In this document: positions 1-7,809 of the stretch, one piece after another
How positions within the stretch are numbered: the stretch's first letter is position 1
How the letters are laid out: each line of letters opens with the position of its first letter
Source of the DNA: an uncultured Collinsella sp.
Lineage (GTDB): Bacteria > Actinomycetota > Coriobacteriia > Coriobacteriales > Coriobacteriaceae
Length of the DNA stretch: 17,295 nucleotides
Assembly: GCA_900543615.1 (NCBI GenBank)
Contig: UQSC01000032.1
Coordinates: forward strand, 1 to 17,295
Reading direction: 5' to 3'
Program-made: the position numbers and the translations under genes
Notes under the pieces: model-generated
Databases searched by the model: none
Told to the model about the DNA's origin: nothing
Seen by the model: only the letters and a program-made list of their open reading frames with translations

Positions 1-48
1 TCTACACAAGGCTATTCGTCGGCAGCGTCAGATGTGTATAAGAGACAG
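1..48 (+). other. Illumina Nextera i5 adapter (non-genomic)
   Basis: Positions 16-29 read TCGTCGGCAGCGTC and 30-48 read AGATGTGTATAAGAGACAG. Together they are the Nextera read-1 transposase adapter. Positions 1-7 (TCTACAC) match the end of the P5 oligonucleotide, so 8-15 (AAGGCTAT) is the 8-base i5 index. From memory it matches Nextera XT v2 index S520. Genomic sequence starts at 49. This is untrimmed library sequence left at a contig end. Confidence 0.98.
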
Positions 49-1219
49 CGACAAGCTCGGCCGAGCCTTTGCCCGCACCGCGCGAGGCTGCGCGCAGGCT
101 TAGCTCAATCACGCTGCCCTCGCTTGCGTAGCGTGTGGCGTTGTCCAGCAGCAACTCAACCACCTGCGCCACCGCCGTAGCATCGGCATGGGCCCGCACG
201 CCACTCGCAATCGACGTCGACAGACGCTTGCCGCGCGAAACCGCCACCGACTCAAACGGCGCCGCCGCCTTGTCCACGGCCTCCGAAAGATCGATCGATG
301 TCATGGTAAAGCCGGCCGAACCCTCGTCCATACGCGCCAGGAACACCAGACGCTCCGTCAGCGCCGTCAGCCGCGCGACCTGCTCGTGAATGCTCTGCGT
401 CCACTCGCTCTCGCCGCTCTCGATTTCCTGCACCTCGTTGGCGGCGTCGATCACAGCTAGCGGCGTCTTGATCTCGTGGCTTGCATCGGTAATAAAGCGC
501 TTTTGCTTGCTGTAGCTCTCGACCATCGGCCGAATCACCGCACCCGAGGCGCCCGCCACAATTGCCAGCACTGCCAACCAGCCAATGCAACTGATTGCCA
601 CGCTCGCGCTCAAAAACGAATGAAAGCTTGCAAGCTCGCGCGAGCAGTCCACGAACACATAGGTGGTCTCACCGTCTTGAACGTCAGTCGTATAGCGATA
701 ATTGCCAGAAAAACCCGAGACCCAACCCTTGGAATGCAACTTTGCGGCAATACTGGCAGCGCGCTTGGCACCCACCGCGGCAATGCGGGCCGTATTGACA
801 TCGGCAACCTGTCCGGCGGCAATCGTCACCGTAAAGTAGCGCGTGTCAAAGGGAGACTCCGCCGTCATGCCTTCAAAACGCCCGTCGCGAACAGCCGCCC
901 GGTTACCAGTAGCAACCTTGCCGGCAACCGCATCCTGGCCGGAATCGGCTTTAGGCTCGTTCCCCCAATCGATACCGTCCTTGCCCGCCAGGATATAGTC
1001 CAGGCGAGCGTCGGCCATTTTACAGACATGCGAATAATTGACGATGTTGATGCCGGCAATAATGAGCGTAAGCACGGCGGTCACGGCACCCATGGCAACC
1101 AAGATGAACTTGCGGCGCAGGCGGCGGCCCAATGCGTCAGCAGCATTTGCCCGCCCCGTACTGCTCGAGGCGGCGTGAAACCGCTCCGTCATGCGCTTAC
1201 ACCACGCGCGTACGCTCAC
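49..1219 (-). CDS. Sensor histidine kinase, C-terminus cut by adapter
   Basis: This is the membrane sensor kinase of a two-component system and should phosphorylate the response regulator encoded just upstream. About 390 genuine residues remain. There is a basic cytoplasmic N-terminus, a membrane segment at about 37-60, an extracytoplasmic sensor region at about 61-202 that I do not recognise, and a second membrane segment at about 203-228. The HisKA dimerisation domain follows, with the H-box motif SHEIKTP (phospho-acceptor His248) and an N-box ELLLDNATRY around Asn360. The G1/F/G2 boxes of the ATPase domain are missing because the contig ends. The GTG start overlaps the regulator's TGA in a GTGA, which implies translational coupling. 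In databases the open frame would run through the adapter and end in the false tail VSYTHLTLPTNSLV. Confidence 0.93.
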
Positions 1220-1905
1220 GCCCGCTCGTCCCCTTCGACAACCTCAAGCGAATATCCCTGATTGCGCGATGCGCGAATGGCCACGTCGGCACCAAGCGCC
1301 GTCAGCTTTTTGCGCAGGTATGAGATGTAGACCCACACCACGTTGGCCCCCTCGGGCGCATCTTCGCCCCACACCTCGAGCATCAAACGCTCGGTAGGCA
1401 TACGCGTGCCGGCGTTGCGCATAAAGAGTTCCATAAGCTGAAACTCGCGATTGGCTAGGTGTTCCTCGCCCAAGGGACCCACAAGCGTGCAAGCCGCCGT
1501 ATCGAGGCGCACGTTGCCCACACTGAGCGTCGTGGCGTCGAGCGCAGTCGCGGCGCGCGTCATGGCGCGAATGCGCGCGAGCAGCTCCTTGGCGGCAAAC
1601 GGCTTGGTCAGATAGTCATTGGCGCCGGCGTCCAGGCCCTCAACCTTATCGGACACCTCGCTTTTGGCCGTAAGCATGATGATGGGCAGGCGTTTGCCGG
1701 CCTCACGCGTGCGCTTGAGCACCTCGATGCCGTCCATGCCGGGCATCATGATGTCCAGGATTGCGGCGTCATAGTCATTGGCAAGTAGATATTCGAGCGC
1801 CGTCAGACCGTCGAGTGCGGTATCGACCTCGTAGTCGCTATGTTGAAGAATCGCGGTAAGGGCGCGGGAGAGGCCGGGTTCGTCCTCGGCAAGCATCAGC
1901 TTCAT
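1216..1905 (-). CDS. OmpR/PhoB-family response regulator
   Basis: A DNA-binding response regulator of 229 residues, the usual length for the family. The receiver domain spans about 1-118, with the acidic pocket at Glu7/Asp8, phospho-acceptor Asp51 in the stretch LDIMMPGMDG, Thr79 and Lys101 (LTKPF). A winged-helix C-terminal domain spans about 130-226. The ATG at 1905 is preceded by AAAGGAAC at good spacing. The gene is first in a two-gene minus-strand operon with the histidine kinase, overlapping it by 4 bases, so the pair probably acts together. The stimulus and targets cannot be read from the sequence. Spaced CTTAG/CTTAA repeats upstream suggest it may control its own promoter. Confidence 0.96.
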   Translation of the reverse strand: MKLMLAEDEPGLSRALTAILQHSDYEVDTALDGLTALEYLLANDYDAAILDIMMPGMDGIEVLKRTREAGKRLPIIMLTAKSEVSDKVEGLDAGANDYLTKPFAAKELLARIRAMTRAATALDATTLSVGNVRLDTAACTLVGPLGEEHLANREFQLMELFMRNAGTRMPTERLMLEVWGEDAPEGANVVWVYISYLRKKLTALGADVAIRASRNQGYSLEVVEGDERA

Positions 1906-1971
1906 GGTTGTTCCTTTGGCGCACGGCTATACAGGTTTCGATACCGCCGATGATAGCGCACCGCCAGCCGT

Positions 1972-2040
1972 CTTAGCGCAGCCTTAGCTGCTCAACCTGC
2001 GCGTTTTCAAATACGCAGGATATGGCTTAACCAAACTTAA
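1972..2040 (-). promoter_or_regulatory. Candidate response-regulator binding repeats
   Basis: Upstream of the regulator there are two pairs of short direct repeats. CTTAGC occurs at 1972-1977 and 1983-1988 (11-base period). CTTAA occurs at 2026-2030 and 2036-2040 (10-base period). OmpR/PhoB-type regulators typically bind tandem direct repeats one helical turn apart, so autoregulation is plausible. No convincing -35/-10 pair was identified. Confidence 0.35.
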
Positions 2041-2133
2041 GGCTCAGATGCCGAGCGCTTGGACGCATGCCGGCCGCGAAAGGACGGCGACTCGTTCTTT
2101 CAGGGCGTCTTGGCTATGCAAAGTGCTCGAACG

Positions 2134-2712
2134 TTATTCCTCGTACGCGCCCTCAAGCCGAAGCAGCCACTCCTTACGGTCGAGGCCGCCGGCGTATCCG
2201 TTGAGCGAACCGTCGGCGGCAACCACACGATGGCACGGCACAATGATCGAAATGGGATTACGCGCGACCGCGGCCCCCACGGCACGGGGAGACACAACGG
2301 GTGCTTCGTTTCCCGGTACACGATGTCGAGCCGCAACACGCTGAGCGATCTCACCATACGTAGCGACCTCGCCACGCGGAATTGAAAGCAGCTCAAACCA
2401 AACCTCGCGCTGAAACGCCGTACCAATCATATGCAACGGCGGCGTAAACCGAGGCTCCTGCCCCGCAAAATAAGCATTCAACCAAGCCCAAGAACGCTCA
2501 AGCACCGAAGTAGCCGCACCATTTGCGGGACTTACCGACGACATGCCACCAGTACCGGAAACCGCATCGGCGCCTTCAACATGTTCGGGATCTTCTTTGA
2601 GAAGCGTGGAGCCAAAGTGCTCCTGCCCCTCAAACCAAAGCCCCGTCAGACCGCGGCCATCAGCGGCAAGCAATATTTCGCCCAAAGGCGAAGCAAACGT
2701 CGTCGTGACCAC
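2134..2712 (-). CDS. ogt: Methylated-DNA--protein-cysteine S-methyltransferase
   Basis: A suicide DNA-repair protein that takes the methyl group from O6-methylguanine (or O4-methylthymine) onto its own cysteine. The active-site motif IIVPCHRVV is present with Cys160. It is preceded by the helix-turn-helix with RAVGAAVARNP (arginine finger near 143) and followed by the family's YAGGLDRKEWLL segment. At 192 residues it is somewhat longer than usual. The excess lies at about 40-70, between the N-terminal fold and the DNA-binding domain, and is rich in Gly, Ser and Ala. The GTG start at 2712 is supported by AAAGGAG six bases upstream. It appears to be transcribed alone, and no alkylation-response regulator is nearby. 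Confidence 0.95.
   Translation of the reverse strand: MVTTTFASPLGEILLAADGRGLTGLWFEGQEHFGSTLLKEDPEHVEGADAVSGTGGMSSVSPANGAATSVLERSWAWLNAYFAGQEPRFTPPLHMIGTAFQREVWFELLSIPRGEVATYGEIAQRVAARHRVPGNEAPVVSPRAVGAAVARNPISIIVPCHRVVAADGSLNGYAGGLDRKEWLLRLEGAYEE
2573..2592 (-). repeat. Possible copy of a dispersed 20-base repeat inside ogt
   Basis: The plus-strand sequence CCTTCAACATGTTCGGGATC matches 16 of 20 positions of a motif I recall as widely dispersed in bacterial genomes (CCTTCGACAAGCTCAGGATC). In frame it encodes DPEHVEG, at the start of the extra segment of the methyltransferase. It may mark how that insertion arose. The consensus is from memory. Confidence 0.3.
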
Positions 2713-2877
2713 CGGCGGCTCCTTTCAAAACTTCGCAAACATAATACCGCGAATTGTGCAGACAACCCGCAGATACGTCTGGGCGGGCTCGCAATTGCTT
2801 AAGCGAGGCCGCTTTCCCCAATCAAGCGAAAAAGACGCAGGGCTTCGCCGCCAGAGCGGTACCTCTATCAGCTGAGC

Positions 2878-3049
2878 TCTAATACTTTCCCGAGAAGTGA
2901 ACGAGTAAAAACGAAGCCCCGGAGCATCCACGCCTTTAGACCGCAAAACCGCAGGATTCGCGCTGCAAAACCGCAGGAAATAGCGGTCAAAATATGCCAA
3001 TGCTTCGGGGGTCAAAATAAGGTCGTTCACTTCTCGGGAAAGTATTAGA
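2878..3049. repeat. 172-base element with 27-bp perfect terminal inverted repeats
   Basis: The arms at 2878-2904 and 3023-3049 are perfect reverse complements over 27 bases (core TTTCCCGAGAAGTGAACGA). Inside, CCCCGGAGCAT and ATGCTTCGGGG can pair with one G-T wobble, and GACCGC pairs with GCGGTC. The centre holds two direct copies of GCAAAACCGCAGGA about 24 bases apart. No clear target-site duplication was seen beside the arms. It could be a miniature mobile element or a structured intergenic repeat. A 101-codon minus-strand frame (2725-3030) crosses it but has no ribosome binding site, and I do not call it a gene. Confidence 0.75.
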
Positions 3050-3262
3050 CCCCGATTCGCACCAACCCCAAAGTCACCTCAGGCAGCAGGCGCGAACGCG
3101 CCGCAGCTGCCGGCCGCGCCCCACAGTCCCCCAAGGCGGCAGACGCAAAGCGCCGAGGCCGCCGCCGGGACCAGGGCCCACAACAGCCACGTGCTCCCAT
3201 CAGCCCAGCGGCCCCAACCAACAACGGCCCCATCGCAGACCGCTCGCAACAGCGTCACCGCA
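3050..3262. other. Very G+C-rich intergenic stretch, no gene seen
   Basis: This lies between the two palindromic elements. It is extremely rich in G and C and contains short frames in several phases, but none has a ribosome binding site or a recognisable product. A 62-codon minus-strand frame (3045-3233) is dominated by Ala, Arg and Gly, as expected from base composition alone. No terminator, tRNA or repeat was recognised. Confidence 0.6.
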
Positions 3263-3392
3263 GGCGGGGGCCGGGCTTAGTTTTCAGAACACTCCGCAGA
3301 CCAGTGTGGCGCCTTGTCCGCAGCTCCGAAGGAGCAGGACAAGGCGCCACACATGGTCGAGGACGTTCTGAAAACTAAGCCCGGCCCCCGCC
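3263..3392 (-). repeat. Nested palindrome after asd (conserved-core family, copy A)
   Basis: The outer arms at 3263-3290 and 3365-3392 are perfect reverse complements over 28 bases. Between them lie 16-base perfect inner arms (3304-3319 and 3337-3352), flanking GACCA/TGGTC pairing, and an innermost GCTCC-GAA-GGAGC hairpin. The unpaired joints on the plus strand are AACACTCCGCAGACC (3288-3302) and CATGGTCGAGGACGTT (3352-3367). Both recur almost unchanged in the element after thrB. It begins 12 bases beyond the asd stop codon, so it may serve as the 3' end structure of the asd mRNA. There is no strong T-run. Confidence 0.85.
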
Positions 3393-3404
3393 GGACAGGC
3401 CACA

Positions 3405-4430
3405 CTACTCGCAGAGCAGCTTAGCGATCTGGACGGCGTTGGTTGCCGCGCCCTTACGGATTTGGTCGCCGCAGCACCAGAAGGTGATACCGCGCGCGGC
3501 CTCGGGGTTCGAGATGTCGCGACGCACGCGGCCGACCCAAATCAGGTCCTGGTCGGACGTATCCATCGGCATGGGGAAGCGGTCGTGCGCATCCTCGGCG
3601 CTCATGTCGTCAACCAGCTTCACGCCCGGAGCGGCAGCCAGCGCAACACGGGCCTCGTCAACCGTAATGTCACGCTCGAACTCGAGCGTAATGCTCTCGG
3701 AGTGCGAGCGCAGCACAGGCACGCGCACGCAGGTGCAGTTCACGCGCAGCTCGGGCAGGTGCATAATCTTGCGGCCCTCGTTTTGCAACTTCATCTCCTC
3801 GGAGGTAAAGCCCTCCTCCTTGACGCCGCCGATCTGCGGAATCAGGTTGCTCGCCAGCTGGGCGGCAAATGCGCGCGGCTCGGGAATCTCCTCGCCACGG
3901 CCCAGGGCGGCAAGCTGAGCCTCGAGCTCGGCCATGCCAGGAGCGCCGGCACCCGAAGCCGCCTGATACGTCGAAACGATCATGCGCTTTACGCCGGCAA
4001 GCTGGTGCAGCGGCCAGGTGGGAACCAGGCCGATGATGGTCGCGCAGTTGGGGTTGGCGATAAGGCCGTGATGCCACTTGATGTCGTCGGCATTGATCTC
4101 GGGCACGACCAGCGGCACCTCGGGATCCATACGGAAGGCATGGCTGTTGTCGACCACGACGGCGCCGCGCTTGACGGCCTCGGGCAGTAGCTCCTTCGCG
4201 ATGTCGTCGCCGGCAGCGCCGAGTACGATGTCGCAGCCCTCAAAGGCCTCGGGGCAAGCCTCTTCAATCACAATCTGCTCGCCGCGGAACTCAACGGTCT
4301 TGCCCGCGGAGCGTGCACTCGCCAGCAGCTTGAGCTTACCGACCGGGAACTCCTGCTCGTTAAGGCACTCGAGCATCTGGGTGCCCACGGCTCCCGTCGC
4401 GCCCAAAATAGCAACCGTGTGCTGTTTCAT
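3405..4430 (-). CDS. asd: Aspartate-semialdehyde dehydrogenase
   Basis: It reduces aspartyl-4-phosphate to aspartate semialdehyde with NADPH, the branch point to lysine/diaminopimelate and to threonine/methionine. The protein is 341 residues, the family length. It shows the N-terminal nucleotide-binding motif GATGAVG (10-16), catalytic Cys129 in ANPNCAT and the active-site His243 in RSHSES. A C-terminal stretch ending GAATNAVQIAKLL is also typical. The open frame extends further upstream, but the ATG at 4430 is preceded by AAAGGGGGAAGC and begins MKQHTVAILGATG, the normal start. It lies downstream of lysC on the same strand, with two hairpins between, so the two may be only partly co-transcribed. 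The nested palindrome 3263-3392 follows its stop codon. Confidence 0.97.
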   Translation of the reverse strand: MKQHTVAILGATGAVGTQMLECLNEQEFPVGKLKLLASARSAGKTVEFRGEQIVIEEACPEAFEGCDIVLGAAGDDIAKELLPEAVKRGAVVVDNSHAFRMDPEVPLVVPEINADDIKWHHGLIANPNCATIIGLVPTWPLHQLAGVKRMIVSTYQAASGAGAPGMAELEAQLAALGRGEEIPEPRAFAAQLASNLIPQIGGVKEEGFTSEEMKLQNEGRKIMHLPELRVNCTCVRVPVLRSHSESITLEFERDITVDEARVALAAAPGVKLVDDMSAEDAHDRFPMPMDTSDQDLIWVGRVRRDISNPEAARGITFWCCGDQIRKGAATNAVQIAKLLCE

Positions 4431-4504
4431 GCTTCCCCCTTTAAAGGTTGTGGCTTTTGCCCGCACGCTGAGCAGGCCGATTATTGTTGCCAGTGTATAC
4501 AAGA

Positions 4505-4531
4505 ACGGGGCAGGCACGAAACCCGCCCCGT
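4505..4531 (-). terminator. GC-rich hairpin between lysC and asd
   Basis: ACGGGGC (4505-4511) pairs with GCCCCGT (4525-4531), extended by GG/CC across one mismatch. Read on the minus strand it is followed by TTCTTG. It may be the lysC terminator, or part of the asd leader. Between this and the next hairpin is a low-complexity run of GAAAC units (4533-4555). Confidence 0.5.
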
Positions 4532-4562
4532 CGAAACGAAACCGAAACGAAACGCCCCGCCG

Positions 4563-4592
4563 TAGATTTTTGAGGCGAGTCCCAAAAATCTA
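4563..4592 (-). terminator. Hairpin after lysC
   Basis: TAGATTTTTG (4563-4572) is the perfect complement of CAAAAATCTA (4583-4592) around a 10-base loop. It sits 12 bases past the lysC stop. Its stem is A+T-rich and lacks a following T-run, so termination probably depends on the next hairpin as well. Confidence 0.5.
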
Positions 4593-4604
4593 GCGAGATA
4601 GCAG

Positions 4605-5993
4605 CTACTTGTGGAGCGCAGCCAGAGCGGGATCGACCGGCGCGGGAGCCTCCAAGTCGGAGACCTTCACAATGCCGTTCTCGTCGGAGAAAGCACGGTA
4701 GATGGTCTGAATCGCCAGGTCGAAGTCCTTCTCCTCGACACCGATAATGATGTTGATCTCGTCGCAGCTCTGCGAAATCATGCGCACGCTCACGCCGGCC
4801 TGGCCAAGCATACCAAACAGATGGCCCGAGATACCTGCGCGGCCACGCAGGTTACGGCCGACGGTCGCGATGAGCGCCAGGCCCTCGACAACCTCGATCT
4901 CGAGCGGCTCGACCTCCTGCTGAATGTCGCCCACGAGCGAGTACAGCGAATCGTGTACATCCTTCTCCTGCACCACGGCGCCAAAGCGGTCGACACCGGT
5001 GGGCATATGCTCGACGGAGACGTCATAACGCTCGAACACCGAAAGCGCACGGCGCATAAAGCCAACACGGGGCTTGGTGCGGTCGCGGGCGACGTTGATG
5101 GCGACAAAACCGCGCTTGCCAGTCACGCCGGTAATGATGGGCTCTGCCTCGCCCTCATCAGCCGTCTCGCTAATGATGGTGCCGGGGTCCTGCGGCGCAT
5201 TGGTGTTCTTGATGACCAGCGGAATGCCGGCCTCGCGCACGGGGAACACGGCCTCCTCGTGCAGGACGCTTGCGCCCATGTACGAAAGCTCGCGCAGCTC
5301 CTCGTAGGTAACGCGCGCAATGGGCTGAGCCTCGGGAACAATACGCGGATCGGCAGAATAGAAGCCCGAGACGTCGGTCCAGTTCTCGTACAGATCGGCG
5401 CCCAGGCACTTGGCCAGAATCGAGCCGGAAATATCGCCGCCGCCACGGTCGAGCAGCTTGATCTGGCCCTCACGCGTCGCGCCGTAGAAACCGGGCATAA
5501 CAAAGCCGCCCTGCTGGCCGTACTCCTGCACCAGCTCGGAGGTGCGGTTCATGCTGAGCGTACCGTCGTGATGAAACGCCACAACCGTCGCGGCATCCAG
5601 GAACGGCAGGCCCAGGTACTCGGCCATCAGGCGAGCGGTGAAATACTCGCCGCGGCTCACAAGCTCCTCGGTGGAGTAGCCGCCCGAGCGGGCGCGCTCG
5701 GCAAAGGCTGCGAACTCCTCGCGGATGGGATAGGTGAGCTCCAGCTCGTCAGCGATATCAAAATAGCGCTGGCCAATGTCCTCGAGCAGCTCCTCACACG
5801 ACACGTGATATTTAACGTGCGCGTTAACCAAGTAGAGCAGGTCGGTCACCTTGGTGTCGCCCTTAAAGCGGCGACCGCAGGCGGAAACCACCACAAAACG
5901 GCGAGCCGGGTCGGCATCGACGATGGCCTTGATCTTCTTGAAGTGTTCGGCGTCGGCGACCGACGAGCCGCCAAACTTGGCAATCTTAATCAT
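4605..5993 (-). CDS. lysC: Aspartate kinase
   Basis: It phosphorylates aspartate with ATP, the first step of the aspartate family pathway. The 462-residue protein has KFGGSS at 6-11, SRGE at 113-116, DRGGGDISGS at 182-191 and the WTDVSGFYSADPR stretch at 205-217, all in the kinase domain. Two C-terminal ACT-type domains follow at about 310-380 and 385-445. This single-polypeptide layout is normally feedback-inhibited by lysine and/or threonine; which one cannot be read here. The ATG at 5993 starts MIKIAKFGGSS, with AAAGG about 12-13 bases upstream, a long spacing. It is divergent from thrC across 103 bases and followed by asd. Confidence 0.97.
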   Translation of the reverse strand: MIKIAKFGGSSVADAEHFKKIKAIVDADPARRFVVVSACGRRFKGDTKVTDLLYLVNAHVKYHVSCEELLEDIGQRYFDIADELELTYPIREEFAAFAERARSGGYSTEELVSRGEYFTARLMAEYLGLPFLDAATVVAFHHDGTLSMNRTSELVQEYGQQGGFVMPGFYGATREGQIKLLDRGGGDISGSILAKCLGADLYENWTDVSGFYSADPRIVPEAQPIARVTYEELRELSYMGASVLHEEAVFPVREAGIPLVIKNTNAPQDPGTIISETADEGEAEPIITGVTGKRGFVAINVARDRTKPRVGFMRRALSVFERYDVSVEHMPTGVDRFGAVVQEKDVHDSLYSLVGDIQQEVEPLEIEVVEGLALIATVGRNLRGRAGISGHLFGMLGQAGVSVRMISQSCDEINIIIGVEEKDFDLAIQTIYRAFSDENGIVKVSDLEAPAPVDPALAALHK

Positions 5994-6096
5994 GGGCTTG
6001 AGGTTACCTTTCTAAAAGCCTCTGCAAACCTGTTTTGCGCGCTCTGATACCATGGTTTCACCGATTGGGACCAAGGCATCCGAGGAGCAGTGTTAT
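5994..6096. promoter_or_regulatory. Divergent lysC/thrC promoter region
   Basis: This 103-base gap must carry promoters for both genes. On the plus strand TGATACCAT (ending at about 6053) has the form of an extended -10 (TGnTACCAT), but there is no good -35. GGAG precedes the thrC ATG at 6097 by 9 bases. The gap is too short for a lysine riboswitch or T-box leader, and none was seen. Confidence 0.4.
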
Positions 6097-7614
6097 ATGG
6101 GAACTTATCATAGTACACGAGGACGCACTTTATCGTGCTCAAGTAAGGTGGCAATCCGTACCGGCATCGCTCCCGACGGGGGTTTGTTTGTCTCGGACGA
6201 GCTCGGCACCCAGCAGGTCGATATCAGCTCGCTTGCAGATAAATCGTACTTTGAAATCGCTCAAGATGTGTTGGGAATGTTACTGAATGATTACACGGCC
6301 GAAGAAATTTCGGCGTGTGTCGACGAGGCATACCGCGGCACGTTCGCGAGTGAAGAGGTTACGCCGCTCGTCAAACTCGACGCCGCGCCGGGCGCTGACG
6401 CCCCCCAGACCTATGTGATGGAGCTCTTTGGCGGTCCCACGAGTGCCTTCAAGGACGTCGCCCTGCAGATGCTCCCCCGCCTCATGGCCCGCACTTCCGC
6501 CAAGGACGGCGGCGCCGAGCGCATAATGATCGTCACCGCCACGTCGGGCGACACCGGCAAGGCCGCGCTCGCCGGTTTTGCCGACGCTCCGGGCACGGGC
6601 ATCACCGTCTTTTATCCCGAGGGCAAGGTCAGCCGCGTCCAGAACCTGCAGATGTCCACGCAGGAGGGCGACAACGTCGCCGTCTGCGGTATCCGCGGCA
6701 ACTTTGACGACGCCCAGAGCGCCGTCAAGCGCATCTTTGCCGATAAGGAGCTTGCCGAGCGTCTGGAGGCCGCCGGCACGGTGCTTTCGAGCGCCAACTC
6801 CATCAACGTCGGCCGCCTGGTACCGCAGGTCGTCTACTACTTTGCCGCCTATGCGCAGCTGCTGCGCGCCGGCGCCATCGAGGCCGACGACGCCGTGGAG
6901 TTCTGCGTACCGACCGGCAATTTTGGCGATATCCTGGCCGGCTACTACGCCAAGCGCATGGGTCTGCCCGTCGCCAAGCTCGTCGTGGCGAGCGACAAGA
7001 ACAACGTGCTTGCCGACTTCCTGACCACCGGCGTTTACGACCGTAACCGCCCGTTCTTCACGACCATCTCGCCGTCGATGGACATCCTTATTAGCTCCAA
7101 TCTGGAGCGCATGCTGTACTTCCTGTCCGATGGCGACTGCGAGCTTGTTGCCGGCCTTATGGAGCAGCTGGCACAGACTGGTCGCTACGAGGTTCCCGCC
7201 GACCTGCTGGCAAAGATTCAGAGCGTCTTTGGCTGCGGTTGGGCCAGCGAGGACGAGGTCCGCGCTGCCATCAAGAGTTGCTGGGATGCGAACGGCTACG
7301 TGATCGACCCGCACACCGCCTGCGGCTATCACGTCTTTGAGCAGGTCGTTCCCGCCGAGGGTGCCAAGGCCCGCGTGCTGCTTTCGACCGCCAGCCCCTA
7401 CAAGTTCCCGCGCGCCTGCTGCGACGCCCTGGGCCTCGACGTTCCCGAGGATGATTTTGAGGCTATGCGTGTGCTCGAGCAGGCCACCAACACGGTCGCC
7501 CCGACCCAGCTCGCCGAACTCGAATCCAAGCCCGTCCGCTTCGAAGACGTCTGCGACGTAGCCGACATGGCCAATTACGTAGAGCAGGCTGCAAAAAAGA
7601 TGGCTACCAACTAA
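6097..7614 (+). CDS. thrC: Threonine synthase
   Basis: A PLP enzyme that converts O-phosphohomoserine to threonine. The protein is 505 residues from the chosen ATG at 6097 (MGTYHSTRGRT), the normal N-terminus of the long threonine synthase class. The PLP lysine is Lys119 in SAFKDVALQ, and the phosphate-binding glycine loop is TATSGDTGKAAL. An upstream in-frame ATG at 6052 lacks a ribosome binding site and overlaps the candidate -10, while 6097 has GAGGAG at suitable distance. A strong terminator follows the gene at once, so thrB downstream probably needs its own promoter or read-through. Confidence 0.97.
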   Translation: MGTYHSTRGRTLSCSSKVAIRTGIAPDGGLFVSDELGTQQVDISSLADKSYFEIAQDVLGMLLNDYTAEEISACVDEAYRGTFASEEVTPLVKLDAAPGADAPQTYVMELFGGPTSAFKDVALQMLPRLMARTSAKDGGAERIMIVTATSGDTGKAALAGFADAPGTGITVFYPEGKVSRVQNLQMSTQEGDNVAVCGIRGNFDDAQSAVKRIFADKELAERLEAAGTVLSSANSINVGRLVPQVVYYFAAYAQLLRAGAIEADDAVEFCVPTGNFGDILAGYYAKRMGLPVAKLVVASDKNNVLADFLTTGVYDRNRPFFTTISPSMDILISSNLERMLYFLSDGDCELVAGLMEQLAQTGRYEVPADLLAKIQSVFGCGWASEDEVRAAIKSCWDANGYVIDPHTACGYHVFEQVVPAEGAKARVLLSTASPYKFPRACCDALGLDVPEDDFEAMRVLEQATNTVAPTQLAELESKPVRFEDVCDVADMANYVEQAAKKMATN

Positions 7615-7626
7615 ACCCCTTATTAA

Positions 7627-7657
7627 GCGCCGGCGAAAGCCGGCGCACCTTCTTTTT
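7627..7657 (+). terminator. Rho-independent terminator of thrC
   Basis: GCGCCGGC (7627-7634) and GCCGGCGC (7639-7646) form a perfect 8-bp stem with a GAAA tetraloop, followed within a few bases by TTCTTTTT. It lies 12 bases after the thrC stop codon. Confidence 0.93.
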
Positions 7658-7689
7658 ATTTAGCTTTCGGGATGATGACGAGCATGCGA

Positions 7690-7801
7690 GCGGGTCTGGC
7701 CGTTTAGTTCGTCGCGAGTTCCGCACGAGCCGGAAAGCACTTAATGTGCTTTCCGAGCGAGCCAGGACTGCCCGAGCAGCGAACTAAACGGCCAGACCCG
7801 C
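7690..7801 (+). repeat. Nested palindrome in the thrB leader (copy C, divergent)
   Basis: The perfect 22-base outer arms are 7690-7711 and 7780-7801. The inner hairpin is GGAAAGCAC (7732-7740), TTAAT loop, GTGCTTTCC (7746-7754). The joints keep TCCGCA (7720-7725) and AGGAC (7764-7768), the core of the signature seen in the elements after asd and after thrB, but little else of it. The right arm ends two bases before the thrB Shine-Dalgarno sequence, so a folded transcript would abut the ribosome binding site. Confidence 0.85.
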
Positions 7802-7803
7802 CC

Positions 7804-7809
7804 AGGAGG
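7804..7809 (+). promoter_or_regulatory. thrB ribosome binding site
   Basis: AGGAGG six bases before the ATG at 7816 decides the thrB start against an open frame that begins 72 bases earlier inside the palindrome. Confidence 0.9.

Noticed and set aside
2835..2885. tRNA-like string on the minus strand (AGCTCAGCTGATAGAG, resembling a tRNA D-arm).
   Set aside because: No T-arm with GTTCGAnnCC, no 7-base anticodon loop in a 5-bp stem and no acceptor pairing could be found. At most it is a tRNA fragment.
2725..3030. 101-codon minus-strand open frame starting with GTG.
   Set aside because: No ribosome binding site, start inside the arm of an inverted repeat, and the frame runs through the whole palindromic element up to the ogt leader. 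It is kept only as a note with the repeat.
3045..3233. 62-codon minus-strand frame in G+C-rich DNA.
   Set aside because: Composition is dominated by Ala, Arg and Gly, with no ribosome binding site and no recognisable domain.
3263..3392. Palindromes as assembly or library chimeras.
   Set aside because: Each outer pair encloses a different inner stem, and the joint sequences recur between loci. Random strand-switch artefacts would not produce this.
4611..6047. 478-codon open frame on the plus strand opposite lysC.
   Set aside because: It is the antisense of an unmistakable aspartate kinase; long antisense frames are expected at high G+C. The same applies to the frames opposite thrC, mtnN/engB and asd.
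5994..6096. Possible lysine riboswitch or T-box in the lysC/thrC gap.
   Set aside because: The gap is only 103 bases and shows none of the conserved elements of either class.
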